The notes: generated by a model from the sequence alone, not told the origin. Positions 17,754-27,098 are shown, counted from the stretch's first letter. The stretch: 64,000 nt of DNA from Roseibacillus ishigakijimensis (GCF_016595415.1 NZ_JAENIO010000002.1:124001-188000), one strand, 5' to 3'. Numbers and translations are program-made.

Positions 17754-18830
17754 TCAGCGGGTTTCCTCGCGCCCTTTGGGGGGCTGGGGGCGGAAGTAGT
17801 GGCATTCCCGAGAGCCGCCGGGCAGAGTGACCGCGTAGTCGGAAAAGGCGGGATTGGCGGTGGGGAAGTCGGTGCTGATGTATTGGGCTCCACTGGCAAA
17901 GGCCCGCTCGCGGCGGGTGGTGTCGTTGGCCCGGGCTTCGCGGGTGCCGGCATCGGCGCGGGTGCGAATGAGGAAGCCCTTTTGAGAACGCGCTTTGATG
18001 AGAGCGAATTCGTTGATGGGGTCGTTCATCTTGAACCAGGCGGCAGCCGGATGCCGTTCGTCCGGACAGGAGGGAAAGAGCAACCGTCCCTTTACGGTCT
18101 CATCCGGGGCGAGGTAATGGGTGAGGACCTGGTTGGTATTGTCGAGGGCGAGCATGATCTTGCCCTGCGCCTGGGCCAGGGAGGGCCAACCGTCACTGAG
18201 CACGGCGGCGCGTAGGGTTTCGTGCTGGCCCCGGACATCGTCGGGAGTCAGCAGGTGCTCCCGGGGAATGATGGCGAGGATTTCTTCTTCCAAGGCGGCC
18301 AAAGCCTCCGGTTGCCAATCCTCGCTGGAGCCCTTGAGCTCGAGAAGCACGAAGAGGGGAAAGTGGTCAGGCTGGGTGCGGGACCAGTCGCGCACTTCGC
18401 TGAGTGCCTGTTGCAAGGTCAGCACGGTGGTGCGGAAGTCAACGTGGGGAAAGTGAAGAATCTTGGTGCCGGGCTTTTCCAGAAGTCCCTCGGGGTCGGA
18501 CTGGGGCTGGAAAGGGATTTTGAGAAACTCCGCGAGTTCCTGGGCGGCCGGACGGGCATAGCGGCCTCCTTCCGGATCCGCGAAGCAGTCGAGTTCAATT
18601 TGGCGAATGCCAGCCGCGAATTGGTCCCGCAGGGGGGGGTGACTGTATTCCAGGCTTTCCACCTGCGCTTCGCTCTTGAGGGCTATGAGTTTGCGCTCGG
18701 CTTCGTGAGGAGCCAGGTGGTAGGAGTTGTGGGTGCCGATGACCTGAAAGTGGTTGATGGGAGTTTGGCGGAGAGAGGTTTCTGCCAACAGGGACTGGGC
18801 GAGAACAAGAAGGGTAAGAAGGAATTTCAC
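17754..18830 (-). CDS. Exported calcium-dependent PI-PLC-like phosphodiesterase
   Basis: Belongs to the PLC-like TIM-barrel phosphodiesterases, closest in motif to the Ca2+-dependent phosphoinositide PLC group known from actinobacteria. GTG 18830 is chosen because it gives a signal peptide (VKFLLTLLVLAQSLLA) and 358 residues; the open upstream frame (to 19058) looks non-coding and crosses the divergent gene's start. Catalytic-type motifs are VIGTHNSYHLAP (His34, Asn35) and IRQIELDCFADPEGG (Glu79, Asp81), then LLELKG, IMLALDNT and FLIRTRADA. It would cleave phosphodiester-linked lipids or glycerophosphodiesters. Bacteria of this phylum are not known for phosphatidylinositol, so the substrate is open. 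It is convergent with the sulfatase gene. Confidence 0.82.
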   Translation of the reverse strand: MKFLLTLLVLAQSLLAETSLRQTPINHFQVIGTHNSYHLAPHEAERKLIALKSEAQVESLEYSHPPLRDQFAAGIRQIELDCFADPEGGRYARPAAQELAEFLKIPFQPQSDPEGLLEKPGTKILHFPHVDFRTTVLTLQQALSEVRDWSRTQPDHFPLFVLLELKGSSEDWQPEALAALEEEILAIIPREHLLTPDDVRGQHETLRAAVLSDGWPSLAQAQGKIMLALDNTNQVLTHYLAPDETVKGRLLFPSCPDERHPAAAWFKMNDPINEFALIKARSQKGFLIRTRADAGTREARANDTTRRERAFASGAQYISTDFPTANPAFSDYAVTLPGGSRECHYFRPQPPKGREETR

Positions 18831-19048
18831 GAGCAACTGGGATGAATTGAAGGCTGAGGTGGAGAAAGGAGCTAACCGTTCCCGGCAAACCTTGGCAAGA
18901 GCGGGCCAGAGGCGGCCAGGTGACAAAATCGTGACGCGAAGAGTCAGGAAGGCCAATTTGCGAGACAGGCTCGCCTGAGTTTGTCGCTTTCCTCCCTGAA
19001 TAACCAGTTGCCAGCCGCGTCTTATGGCCGAACACTTCTCTCCACGAT

Positions 19049-19768
19049 ATGAAAACAACCCTCCTCACCACCGTTTTGTTCCTGCTCAGTATGCTGGGAT
19101 TGCAGGCTCAATTGCCTGCGGCCGATGATATTCTGCGCACGGCCCGCTACGTGGCCACCCTGCAAGACACCAGTCTGCGCGGCACCTTGCAGAAGAATGG
19201 CCGGCCCGGCGAAGTGCCCATCGCACTTTTTCTTCACGAGAACGAAGGGGTTGAGTTCCAAGTCTATGACAACAAGGTTTGGAACAAATTCCAGCTGAAG
19301 CTGGCGGACAACGAGTATGATCTCTTCGAGGGGGTCGGGAACAAGATCAGGCGCTTTGACAAAAAGAAAATCACCGCTCCTGTGATGGGGACAGATTTGA
19401 CTTATGAAGACCTCGCGATGTCGTTTCTTTACTGGCCCAACGGAGAGACCTTGGGAGAGGAAAACCTGGGAGTCGGGCGTGATGCCTGGAAGGTCCGCCT
19501 CGTCAATCCCAAGGCGGTGGGGCGCTACAAGACCGTCGATGTCTGGGTTCACAAAAAGTCGGGAGCTCTCATGCAAATCAATGGCTATCGCGCTGATGGC
19601 AAGTGCATCAAGGTCTTCAAAGTGACGGAGATCATGCGGGTCGGGGGCGGCGAATACTCCATCAAGACCATGAAAGTGCAGTCCTACGGCGAGGACGGGC
19701 GCACCACTGGGATCACCTCTCTGGAGTTCGAGAAGCCCAAGGCTACCGCTCCCACTGGATTGCGCTAG
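19049..19768 (+). CDS. LolA-like outer-membrane lipoprotein-sorting protein
   Basis: 239 residues with a signal peptide (MKTTLLTTVLFLLSMLGLQA). The chain ADDILRTARYVATLQDTSLRGTL then alternating strands, with FDKKKITAPVMGTDLTYEDLAMSFLYWP and AWKVRLVNP, fits the uncharacterised LolA-like/LolB-like half-barrel group annotated as outer-membrane lipoprotein-sorting proteins. LYWPN and VWVHKKSGALMQINGYRADGK are typical of that group. A periplasmic lipid- or lipoprotein-handling role is inferred. It is divergent from the PI-PLC-like gene and convergent with the VKOR fusion, three bases from its stop. No LolCDE genes are nearby. Confidence 0.8.
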   Translation: MKTTLLTTVLFLLSMLGLQAQLPAADDILRTARYVATLQDTSLRGTLQKNGRPGEVPIALFLHENEGVEFQVYDNKVWNKFQLKLADNEYDLFEGVGNKIRRFDKKKITAPVMGTDLTYEDLAMSFLYWPNGETLGEENLGVGRDAWKVRLVNPKAVGRYKTVDVWVHKKSGALMQINGYRADGKCIKVFKVTEIMRVGGGEYSIKTMKVQSYGEDGRTTGITSLEFEKPKATAPTGLR

Positions 19769-19771
19769 TTT

Positions 19772-20914
19772 TTACAAGCCCAACTGCTTGGCTATCGTGG
19801 CCACAAAGGCCTCCGTTGATTTACTGAGCCCATGCATCACGGAGGCTCCGTCGATGACGAGCTTGGGCATGCGGGCAGTGCGGGCGGTCATACGCCGGTA
19901 ATCTTCGGTGTGGGCCTGGATGCGTTGGTCGGCCCAATCGTCTTGCAGTCCTTCGGCCAGGGCTTCCCGGGGGAGATACTCCTTGAGCTTGGCCCGCGCC
20001 TGGGTCGGGGTGGGTGATTGGAAGAGAAATTCGTGAAAAGCCGGGAAATCGTCCGGGGCGTATTTCCAGGCGATGAGGGCCAGCTTGGCGAGCTCGCAGG
20101 CTCCCTCGTGATCCATCATTTGCGGGCTCAGATACTTGTTGCAAGCACGGTTGAGCGGGGTGGGGAGAACGACGACGGTCACTTGACCGGGGTAGGTGGC
20201 TTGCAGCTGGGCCAGATCCTTGTGCATGTCGCGACAGGAGCCGCAGGTGTAGTCAAAGTATTTCACCAGCAGGTGGGGGGCGTCCTGAGGGCCAAAGTGG
20301 GGAAGTTCTTTCAGCGGCAACCGGTCCTGCCGGTCGGGGAAGCCAATCAAGCGCTCACCAGCTTTCCGTTCGCTGGCGGGTGTCACGCCCGGGGCCTTTT
20401 GGTCGGTGGGGCTGGAGGTGAGGAGGTGGGTATCCGGAGTGGGCCCCACGAGTTGGCCAAGGACCAGGCAGAGAATCCCTCCGGTGGCGAGAGCGAGGGA
20501 AGGTGAGGCCGGTGAGCGTTCCGTGCGGCTGCGCAAGAGGGCGATTCCGGTCGCCACTCCGGTGATGTGGGTCGCCAGACACCAGGGGCAAAAGGTTTTT
20601 AGCAAGAGGAGTTGCAAGCCCATGAACCACGCGGCTGCGGCGAAGAGAAGGTAAGCGGCAGCCTGGATAAGAACGGGATGGGGGCGGAAGGTGAGGGCGA
20701 AAATGCCACCGTAGCACGCGAGGGCGAGGGCGCTGACGGGGAGGTGAAACACTTGGGACCAGCGTGAGCCGAGGACGTTGGCGCAACCACTCCCGTCTCC
20801 GCAGCCCGCGATGGAGCTGATCTGTCCGGTCGCTTTCAAGATGACGAGATAAGCGCTGATCGCCATGCCCAACCCGGCCAAGAGTCGCACCCACAAAATT
20901 CCCTTTTCCTTCAT
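19772..20914 (-). CDS. VKOR-thioredoxin-like fusion, disulfide-forming membrane protein
   Basis: A single chain joining a vitamin K epoxide reductase domain to a DsbA/thioredoxin-like domain, known to drive oxidative folding of exported proteins in bacteria lacking DsbB. ATG 20914 gives 380 residues; upstream in-frame Met codons add only a non-hydrophobic stretch. The VKOR part has four or five membrane helices, loop cysteines Cys38 and Cys44 (GCGDGSGCANVL), and the active pair Cys109-Pro-Trp-Cys112. A Pro/Thr-rich linker (about 155-185) leads to the thioredoxin-like domain with Cys224-Gly-Ser-Cys227 (DYTCGSCRDMH) and a cis-Pro-type MPKLVIDG near the end. The quinone is the expected electron acceptor. 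It converges on the LolA-like gene. Confidence 0.93.
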   Translation of the reverse strand: MKEKGILWVRLLAGLGMAISAYLVILKATGQISSIAGCGDGSGCANVLGSRWSQVFHLPVSALALACYGGIFALTFRPHPVLIQAAAYLLFAAAAWFMGLQLLLLKTFCPWCLATHITGVATGIALLRSRTERSPASPSLALATGGILCLVLGQLVGPTPDTHLLTSSPTDQKAPGVTPASERKAGERLIGFPDRQDRLPLKELPHFGPQDAPHLLVKYFDYTCGSCRDMHKDLAQLQATYPGQVTVVVLPTPLNRACNKYLSPQMMDHEGACELAKLALIAWKYAPDDFPAFHEFLFQSPTPTQARAKLKEYLPREALAEGLQDDWADQRIQAHTEDYRRMTARTARMPKLVIDGASVMHGLSKSTEAFVATIAKQLGL

Positions 20915-21083
20915 TGCGGATAGCAAAGGGCTTTCCCCGCAGAGGGGCAATCTCATTTTGCTCGCTGCGACGAACCCTTTCCGGAGGCGGACCGGCAGCG
21001 CCTTCAGCTCCAATCCGCCGTTGGCTCGATCCCGGTGGTGATGAGACTTGAGTTTTTCCGTCGCTTACGTGAATAGTTGCGCC

Positions 21084-22448
21084 ATGAAACGAGAACTGAT
21101 TCGGAACGTCCTGGCGAGTGATGCTGAGCGCAGCGGGGTCGAGGTGGCTGGTTGGGTGCGCACCCGCCGCGATGCCAAGGGATTTTCATTTCTGGAAATC
21201 AATGATGGCTCTTGCCTGGGCAGCTTGCAGGTGGTGGCCGATGAGGGTATTCCCGGCTGGGAGGATTTGAAGCGGCTGACCACGGGGGCATCCCTGACCC
21301 TGGTGGGTGATTTGGTGACTTCGCCAGCCAAGGGGCAACAGTGGGAAATGCGGGCTACCGCGCTCAAGCTGCTGGGAGAAGCTCCCGAGGACTACCCCTT
21401 GCAGAAGAAGCGGCACTCTGCCGAGTTCATGCGCGAAATCGCGCACCTGCGTCCCCGGGCGAATCTCTACGGCGCGATTTTTCGAGTGCGCAGTCGGCTC
21501 ACCCAGGCGGTGCATCGCTTCTTTGCCGAGCGGGATTTTGTCAATGTGCACACTCCCATCATCACCGCCAGCGATTGTGAGGGCGCGGGGGAGATGTTTC
21601 GGGTCACGACCCACGATCCCTTGGCCGGAGGCGGTAAGCCGGAGGAGGACTTCTTTGAAAAGGCGGCCTATCTGACCGTGAGCGGGCAACTGGAAGGAGA
21701 GACCTTCGCCTGTGCGCTGTCGAATATTTACACATTTGGACCCACCTTTCGGGCGGAGAACTCGCACACCTCGCGCCATGCCGCGGAGTTCTGGATGATT
21801 GAGCCCGAGGTCGCCTTTTGCGATTTGGCGGGAGACATGGATTTGGCAGAAGAGTTTGTTCGTGAGATGGTCCGGGAGGTGGTGGAAGGGATGCCGGAAG
21901 ACTTCGCCCTCTTTGCCAAATTTGTCGACAAGGGCCTGGCCGGACGTCTGCAGCAGGTTCTTAATAAACCCTTTGTGCGTGTCAGCTACACTGAGGCGGT
22001 CGAGATTCTCCAGAAAAGCGGCGAGAAATTTTCCTATCCCGTAGCCTGGGGGGAAAATCTTCAGAGTGAGCACGAGCGTTATCTCACTGAAAAGCATTTC
22101 CAGGCGCCGGTGACCGTTTACAACTACCCTTCGCGGATCAAGCCCTTCTACATGAGGCAAAATGATGATGGTGAGACCGTGGCGGCGATGGATTTGCTGG
22201 TGCCGGGGATTGGGGAATTGATCGGGGGCAGCCAGCGGGAAGAGCGCTATGAGCGCTTGAAGGCGGCCATGGACGAAGAGGGTTTGAGTGAGGGGTATAA
22301 TTGGTATCTGGATTTGCGCAAATACGGTAGCGTGCCCCATGCGGGCTTCGGCCTGGGCTTCGAGCGACTGGTCATGTTCGTCACCGGGGTGGGCAATATT
22401 CGCGACGTCATTCCCTTCCCACGCACTCCGGGAAATTGTGAGTTCTAG
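21084..22448 (+). CDS. asnS: Asparaginyl-tRNA synthetase
   Basis: Charges tRNA-Asn with asparagine in the cytoplasm. ATG 21084 begins MKRELIRNVLAS; the frame is open for 12 codons upstream but has only TTG there. 454 residues, normal length. The N-terminal OB-fold anticodon-binding domain (VEVAGWVRTRRDAKGFSFLEINDGS, residues about 17-42) is followed by the class II core: motif 1 around RVRSRLTQAVHRFF, motif 2 TFRAENSHTSRHAAEFWMIEPE, and motif 3 GFGLGFERLVMFVTG. The Asn-specific features (TPIITASDCEGAGEMF and YLTVSGQLEGE) separate it from AspRS. It is convergent with the DUF1501 gene, six bases apart. Confidence 0.97.
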   Translation: MKRELIRNVLASDAERSGVEVAGWVRTRRDAKGFSFLEINDGSCLGSLQVVADEGIPGWEDLKRLTTGASLTLVGDLVTSPAKGQQWEMRATALKLLGEAPEDYPLQKKRHSAEFMREIAHLRPRANLYGAIFRVRSRLTQAVHRFFAERDFVNVHTPIITASDCEGAGEMFRVTTHDPLAGGGKPEEDFFEKAAYLTVSGQLEGETFACALSNIYTFGPTFRAENSHTSRHAAEFWMIEPEVAFCDLAGDMDLAEEFVREMVREVVEGMPEDFALFAKFVDKGLAGRLQQVLNKPFVRVSYTEAVEILQKSGEKFSYPVAWGENLQSEHERYLTEKHFQAPVTVYNYPSRIKPFYMRQNDDGETVAAMDLLVPGIGELIGGSQREERYERLKAAMDEEGLSEGYNWYLDLRKYGSVPHAGFGLGFERLVMFVTGVGNIRDVIPFPRTPGNCEF

Positions 22449-22454
22449 CGGGCG

Positions 22455-23900
22455 CTAGGCGAGGAAACCGAGAGGGCCGCCATCGGCGAAATTGGGGAGA
22501 TTGGGGAGGACGGCGGGCATATCCGCGCTGGAGACGCCGAACCAAGTGGCCATTTCGCCGAAAAATTGGTCGATGGAAGTGGAGGGGAGCATGCGCCCGC
22601 CCAGACCGATATCGTCCGCGCCCCCAAGGGTGAGGTCGGGGAAGTGGCCGTGGACTTTGCCCGCTTGCACGGGGGCCCCCCAGACCAGCTGATTTCCTCC
22701 CCAGGCGTGGTCGGTGCCGCGGCCATTGGAGCGCAAGGTGCGCCCGAAGTCCGAGGCCGTGTAGCTGATGACGTTCTCGGCCACCCCGAGGTGTTCCAGA
22801 GCCAGCTGATAGGCTGCCAGGGCGGGGGAGAGTTCGGCCAACATCCCGGCCTGAGTGTTGAGCAGTTCGCCGTGGTGATCCCAGCCCCCCCGCTGCACAA
22901 AAATCGTGTTTCGCCGCAGGCCGAGGGCTTCCCGGGCTTTGATGGTCTTGGCTGCGGCGAGAAGGTTGCGTCCTATTCCGCTGGCAGTGAGAGGGTTGAT
23001 GACTTCTTCGGGAATGCCGGAGATGTCGATGGCATCGTAAACGCCCTTGAAGGCTTGCTGGGCCTCGAAGGAGGTTTCCATGTGGGAGGCGAAAGAATCT
23101 TGCAGGAGGTTGTTGTAGGTAGCGCTGAGCAGGCTCTCCAAGGCTCGGTTCTTTCGTCCGGAGGTGCTCTGCAGGCTCGGCTGGTTTCCACTGGGTAAGA
23201 GTGCGCCCTCCGGGGTGATGGCGAACTGTTGGGTCGCTTTGCCGATTTGAAAAACGTTGTTACCGGCGAGGGAGATGGACATCGAAGTCGCTCCGCTGTT
23301 GTATTGCGAGTGCAGTAGATCGGCCATGCGTCCAGCCCAGCCGGTGAGTTCGGCCGCTCCCTGGGGAAGAGAGGTTTGCCATTGGTTGATCTGGTCGATG
23401 TGGGAGAAAAGGGACTTGGGAAGAGGCACCGAACCCTCGCGGTAATCACGTAGGGTGGTGGGTTGAATCAAGGTCCCCAGATTGGCTACGAAGGCGAGGC
23501 GGCGGCCGTGGCTGGAGAAAGCTCCCGTGCCATTGAACATTTCCGCCAGTTCCGGGCAGGAGGGATGGAGCCCGTAGAGGTGGCCGTCATTTCCGGAGAT
23601 TTGATTGAGGGGGAGGAGGGCGTCCGCCCCGCCCGCGTTGTGGCCGAGGGCCATGTTGCTACGGGATTGGGCGTAGGCTTGGTAGCCGTCATCCCGGCGC
23701 ACGAGGAGATTGTAGGAATCGCAGCCGCCCGCGAGGAGGAGGCAGACCAGGGTTTTGCAATCGTTCCCGGCTCCCAGGCTGGCGGCGGCGGCCTGATTGG
23801 CGAGCTTGAGATTGAGAATGCTGCTCAGGGTGGAGACACAGCCGATGGTGGCACAGGAGGCTTCTCCAAGAAATTGGCGGCGGGTTTTGACGGGTTTCAT
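22455..23900 (-). CDS. DUF1501 exported protein, DUF1800 partner
   Basis: 481 residues from ATG 23900, which gives a twin-arginine-like signal (KPVKTRRQFLGEASCATIGCVS). The DUF1501 domain shows LVCLLLAGGCDSYNLLVRRD, LYGLHPSCPELAEMF, RLAFVANLGTL, QRGGWDHHGE and ISYTASDFGRTLRSNGRGTDHAWGG, which contains the likely metal-binding residues. It belongs to the branch that pairs with DUF1800, unlike the two DUF1501 proteins at 6628 and 47390 that pair with DUF1549/DUF1553 proteins. It starts 27 bases after the DUF1800 stop, so the two are one transcription unit. Function is unknown; both are exported. Confidence 0.93.
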   Translation of the reverse strand: MKPVKTRRQFLGEASCATIGCVSTLSSILNLKLANQAAAASLGAGNDCKTLVCLLLAGGCDSYNLLVRRDDGYQAYAQSRSNMALGHNAGGADALLPLNQISGNDGHLYGLHPSCPELAEMFNGTGAFSSHGRRLAFVANLGTLIQPTTLRDYREGSVPLPKSLFSHIDQINQWQTSLPQGAAELTGWAGRMADLLHSQYNSGATSMSISLAGNNVFQIGKATQQFAITPEGALLPSGNQPSLQSTSGRKNRALESLLSATYNNLLQDSFASHMETSFEAQQAFKGVYDAIDISGIPEEVINPLTASGIGRNLLAAAKTIKAREALGLRRNTIFVQRGGWDHHGELLNTQAGMLAELSPALAAYQLALEHLGVAENVISYTASDFGRTLRSNGRGTDHAWGGNQLVWGAPVQAGKVHGHFPDLTLGGADDIGLGGRMLPSTSIDQFFGEMATWFGVSSADMPAVLPNLPNFADGGPLGFLA

Positions 23901-23927
23901 GGCGAGAAAGGGCGGGGGCAAGGAGAG

Positions 23928-26900
23928 TTATTTGAGGCAGGAGCCCTCCGGAGAATTGAGGGTGAGGAAGAGAGCGAGGCGGGCCCGGTTTTCCAAATTG
24001 GGCTCCGAAGCCAGCACCTCGCTGATGGTGGCCCGGGATTCCGCGCTCAGTGTGCCACCACAAACCAGGAGGGACAGTCGATCGAGCAGAGCGGGGATAT
24101 CCGGCGCCAAGGCGGTGAAGGGGGCGAGGTCGGGAGGAAAGGTCTTGTCGGCGTAGAAGCGGTCGCCATTGGGGTGCTCCACCCCTTCCTGACAAATTTT
24201 CCAAAGATAGTTGGGGAACGAGACCGAGGAGTAGGAATTGACGATGCCCAGCGCGGGGGAATCGAGCTGCCTTTCCGCCAGGGGACCAAAAAGGCGGAAA
24301 TCCGGACGATAGAAATTGAAAACGGAGGGGGCTCGCATGGGTTCCTGCAAGCTTTGGTCGGCGTAGTAGCCCCAGTCCCACCAAAGAATGTCGCGGTGGC
24401 GGTCAAGTTGCAGTAAGCGCATAAGGTGGACCGTGCGCACGGTGGGTTCGCGGAACTGCCCGAAATGCGCGGTGGCCAGGTGTTGCAGGGGATCGCGCGC
24501 CTCGGGGTCCAGCAGGAGGGCCCGCACCACGGCTGCGAGATTGCCGGTCGTGCCCGTGCCGTCGTCGGAGAAGACCGCCGCCACCCGGGCTACATAGGCC
24601 GGGGAGGGATTGGAGGTGACGAGGAATTGAATCAACTGGCGCGAGACGAAGGGAGCGCAGTTGGGGTGATGCACCAGGTGGTGGACGAGGTCCTGGACAT
24701 CTTGCCGGGCGTTCTCGTCCGTAGCGGCCCGGGCGGGGATGGTCTGGTAGTGGCGTTCTCCCGCCGGGGAAAGACCAAAAGGCACTTGTTTGGGGGTGAA
24801 GTCATGATGGGAGGCAAAGATTTTCATGGGAGTGGTCATCCACTGATCGTTGCTGTCGCCATCGTCGCGCCAGCCGCCTCCGAAGTTGTTGGCGGCGTAG
24901 TTCACTCCGGTGAAGACCTTGGCCACTTCGGTGATTTCGTAGTTGCCGTAGGTGGCAATGGGTTCGCCATTGGCGTCCAGGCGCCGGGTGCCATCGGGAT
25001 GGAGTTCCCAAAGGCCGATGGAAAAGAGCTGCATGATCTCGCGGGCGTAATTCTCATCGGGATAGCGCCCGATGGCGGGATCGGCTTTCTGATTGCCGAG
25101 GTGGCTGAGGTAATGGCCCATGTAGGGGCTGAGCGAAATGGTGAGGAGAAGGTCTTCGTAGTTGCCGAAGGCTCCCTTCACCAAATGATCGTAGTAGTGG
25201 GCGGTGGCGCGCCCCTGGTTGGCGAGTCCGGTGCCATCGCGGGAGGCGACGAGAATCTGGGAAAGGGCAAAGGCGACGCGCTGGCGAAGTTGGTCGGGCC
25301 CCTGCAATGTGGCGCGCAACCAGGCCGTCATGAAGTTGGTGCCACTGATGAAGGGGGAACCGCCGCCCCCTCCGTTCACATAGTAGCCGGCCAGCTTGTC
25401 ATCGCTTTGTCCGGACGCGAGGTCGGCCTTGATGGCGTCGAGATAAGGTTGGGTCAAGCTGGGAGGCTGGGCGAGTTGCTCGGACAGCCAGACGTCCGCC
25501 CCCATTGCCGCGACCCGTTGCACTTCGCTGAGGGAGGCGGGGCCAAAGGTGCCTTGGAGCAACAAGCGCGCGGCCTGCGCTTCGGTGAGAGCTTTGCCTT
25601 CTTCGGGGCGGCGGTAGATTTCGTTCAAGGCCGCCAAGTCTCCACTCAAGGTGACATCCGGGCTGCCGTCACCATCGGTGTCATAGGATTTCGGGCCGCC
25701 AGCGGATTGGTTTCCCTGGTTTTGGAAAGAAAAGCCCAGGGCCGGTTCCATCCAGTCGGGAAGGCCATCGCCATCGTCGTCCTTGGCCAGAGTGGAGACT
25801 CGGAAAAATTGCCTCGGTTCGTTATCGGTGATTGCCAGCTGCCAGAGGCCTTCCTCCCGGATGGCTTGGCCAGGATAGTCCTGCCAGTCTCCATTTGCGC
25901 CAAGATCGAGGGAACTTTCCACCGCGCTCGTCCTTTGAAAGAGATCGGGCCAGGAAAGGAGGAGGCTGGAAGGGGCGGAGGAGAGGGAGGCTGAGAAAAG
26001 GCTGGCGTCATCCAGCGGATCGGTGCCGGCCAGTGCTTCTTGTGCATTTGTGTAGCCGTCGCCGTCGCTGTCGGCCTCGGGGGAAAGAGTGAAGGAGCCC
26101 GCGAGGGCTTCCCAGAGATCGGGCAGGCCATTGCCATCCTGATCGTCGGTGGCGGGATGGAGGGTGAGGCCGTGGGGAGGAAGCGCGTTGCTGACGACTT
26201 CTCCGGGGGTGGAAAAGCGGAAGTTATCCAGCGAGAGATTGCTCACGCCCCCCGCGGCGAGCACGTGAAAGTCATTGGATTCCACCCAGGGCACTGCGAT
26301 GCCAGCGTGGAGGGTTTGTTCACCATCCCAAGCGAAGGTGGTGCGGCGCGCGGTGGTGATGGCATAGATGACTTCGCCCGCGCTGTTGCGCACGCGGCCG
26401 GTGCTGTCCCATTGATTGCCCGAGTGGTGTTTGAGGATGAGCTCGAGGGTGGCCCAATCACTGCTCGCGGTTTCCCCCGGATTGGGGAGGCTGCCGGGCA
26501 GGCCCAGCACATGCTGGGGTTCCCACCCCGTCGCTTTCCAACTGGCTTCTTCCGCCCCGTCGCCGATGCCATTGCTACCAAAGCGAGTGCCCTCACCGCG
26601 CCGGAGGAGGTTGAAGGCTACAGTGTTGTTATTGCTATTGACCTCCCACCACTCCGAGCCGGTGGAGAGGAAAACACCGAAAAGGGCGTGGTTGGCTTCG
26701 CTCGGTGGCACATGGGTGATGCTCAGTTGAAAGTCCACCGAGACAGTGAACTCCCTGGCCGTCAGCGCAGTGGCATGGACCACACGGTAGCTGCTACGGA
26801 GGGTTCCGGTTTCTCCTGCGATCCCCCGGGAGCCCTGGCGGCCCGCGCCGTTTGCTACCGTGAAGAGTTGGTGCTGGTCACCATTGCCGCCCTGATTGAA

Positions 26901-27032
26901 AGATTCGCTCCAGGGAGGGTTGGGGAGAGCTCCTGGGGCCGTGGAATCGAAAGAGTCGCTCACTTCTCCGCTGAAGGCGGGAAGGAAAAGAGCCGGAGAG
27001 AGGAGGAAGGGGAGCAATGAGCGCATAACCAT
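23928..27032 (-). CDS. Large exported DUF1800 protein with binding and calcium-repeat domains
   Basis: 1034 residues from ATG 27032 (MVMRSLLPFLLSPALFLPAFSG signal peptide; ATG 27026 is an equal alternative). Order: an N-terminal beta-sandwich (about 25-290, FTVSVDFQLSI, jelly-roll or LamG-like); a DQDGNGLPDLWE plus ADSDGDGYTNAQEAL repeat pair of thrombospondin type 3 type (about 300-350); a short beta module with SSLDL and RQFFRV (about 355-425); another repeat pair (DDDGDGLPDWME, DTDGDGSPD); and DUF1800 from about 490 (LTEAQAARLLLQGTFGPA, NYAREIMQLFSIGLWELHPDG, VSRQLIQFLV, PSVFNFYRPDF). Calcium binding is expected from the repeats. The catalytic role of DUF1800 is unknown. It is followed by its DUF1501 partner. 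Confidence 0.92.
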   Translation of the reverse strand: MVMRSLLPFLLSPALFLPAFSGEVSDSFDSTAPGALPNPPWSESFNQGGNGDQHQLFTVANGAGRQGSRGIAGETGTLRSSYRVVHATALTAREFTVSVDFQLSITHVPPSEANHALFGVFLSTGSEWWEVNSNNNTVAFNLLRRGEGTRFGSNGIGDGAEEASWKATGWEPQHVLGLPGSLPNPGETASSDWATLELILKHHSGNQWDSTGRVRNSAGEVIYAITTARRTTFAWDGEQTLHAGIAVPWVESNDFHVLAAGGVSNLSLDNFRFSTPGEVVSNALPPHGLTLHPATDDQDGNGLPDLWEALAGSFTLSPEADSDGDGYTNAQEALAGTDPLDDASLFSASLSSAPSSLLLSWPDLFQRTSAVESSLDLGANGDWQDYPGQAIREEGLWQLAITDNEPRQFFRVSTLAKDDDGDGLPDWMEPALGFSFQNQGNQSAGGPKSYDTDGDGSPDVTLSGDLAALNEIYRRPEEGKALTEAQAARLLLQGTFGPASLSEVQRVAAMGADVWLSEQLAQPPSLTQPYLDAIKADLASGQSDDKLAGYYVNGGGGGSPFISGTNFMTAWLRATLQGPDQLRQRVAFALSQILVASRDGTGLANQGRATAHYYDHLVKGAFGNYEDLLLTISLSPYMGHYLSHLGNQKADPAIGRYPDENYAREIMQLFSIGLWELHPDGTRRLDANGEPIATYGNYEITEVAKVFTGVNYAANNFGGGWRDDGDSNDQWMTTPMKIFASHHDFTPKQVPFGLSPAGERHYQTIPARAATDENARQDVQDLVHHLVHHPNCAPFVSRQLIQFLVTSNPSPAYVARVAAVFSDDGTGTTGNLAAVVRALLLDPEARDPLQHLATAHFGQFREPTVRTVHLMRLLQLDRHRDILWWDWGYYADQSLQEPMRAPSVFNFYRPDFRLFGPLAERQLDSPALGIVNSYSSVSFPNYLWKICQEGVEHPNGDRFYADKTFPPDLAPFTALAPDIPALLDRLSLLVCGGTLSAESRATISEVLASEPNLENRARLALFLTLNSPEGSCLK

Positions 27033-27098
27033 GCCAGCCGATTTGGCCAGCAAGGTCATGTGCCCGGGGATGGGGGCTGTGCAAGATTTTGCCGAAGG

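Noticed and set aside
17743-17764. Hairpin AAACCCG ... CGGGTTT between the sulfatase and PI-PLC-like genes
   Set aside because: It has no following T tract in either direction and overlaps the end of the PI-PLC-like gene, so it is not called a terminator.
24426-25994. A 522-codon plus-strand open frame
   Set aside because: It is antisense to the DUF1800 gene; no start signal or family motif.
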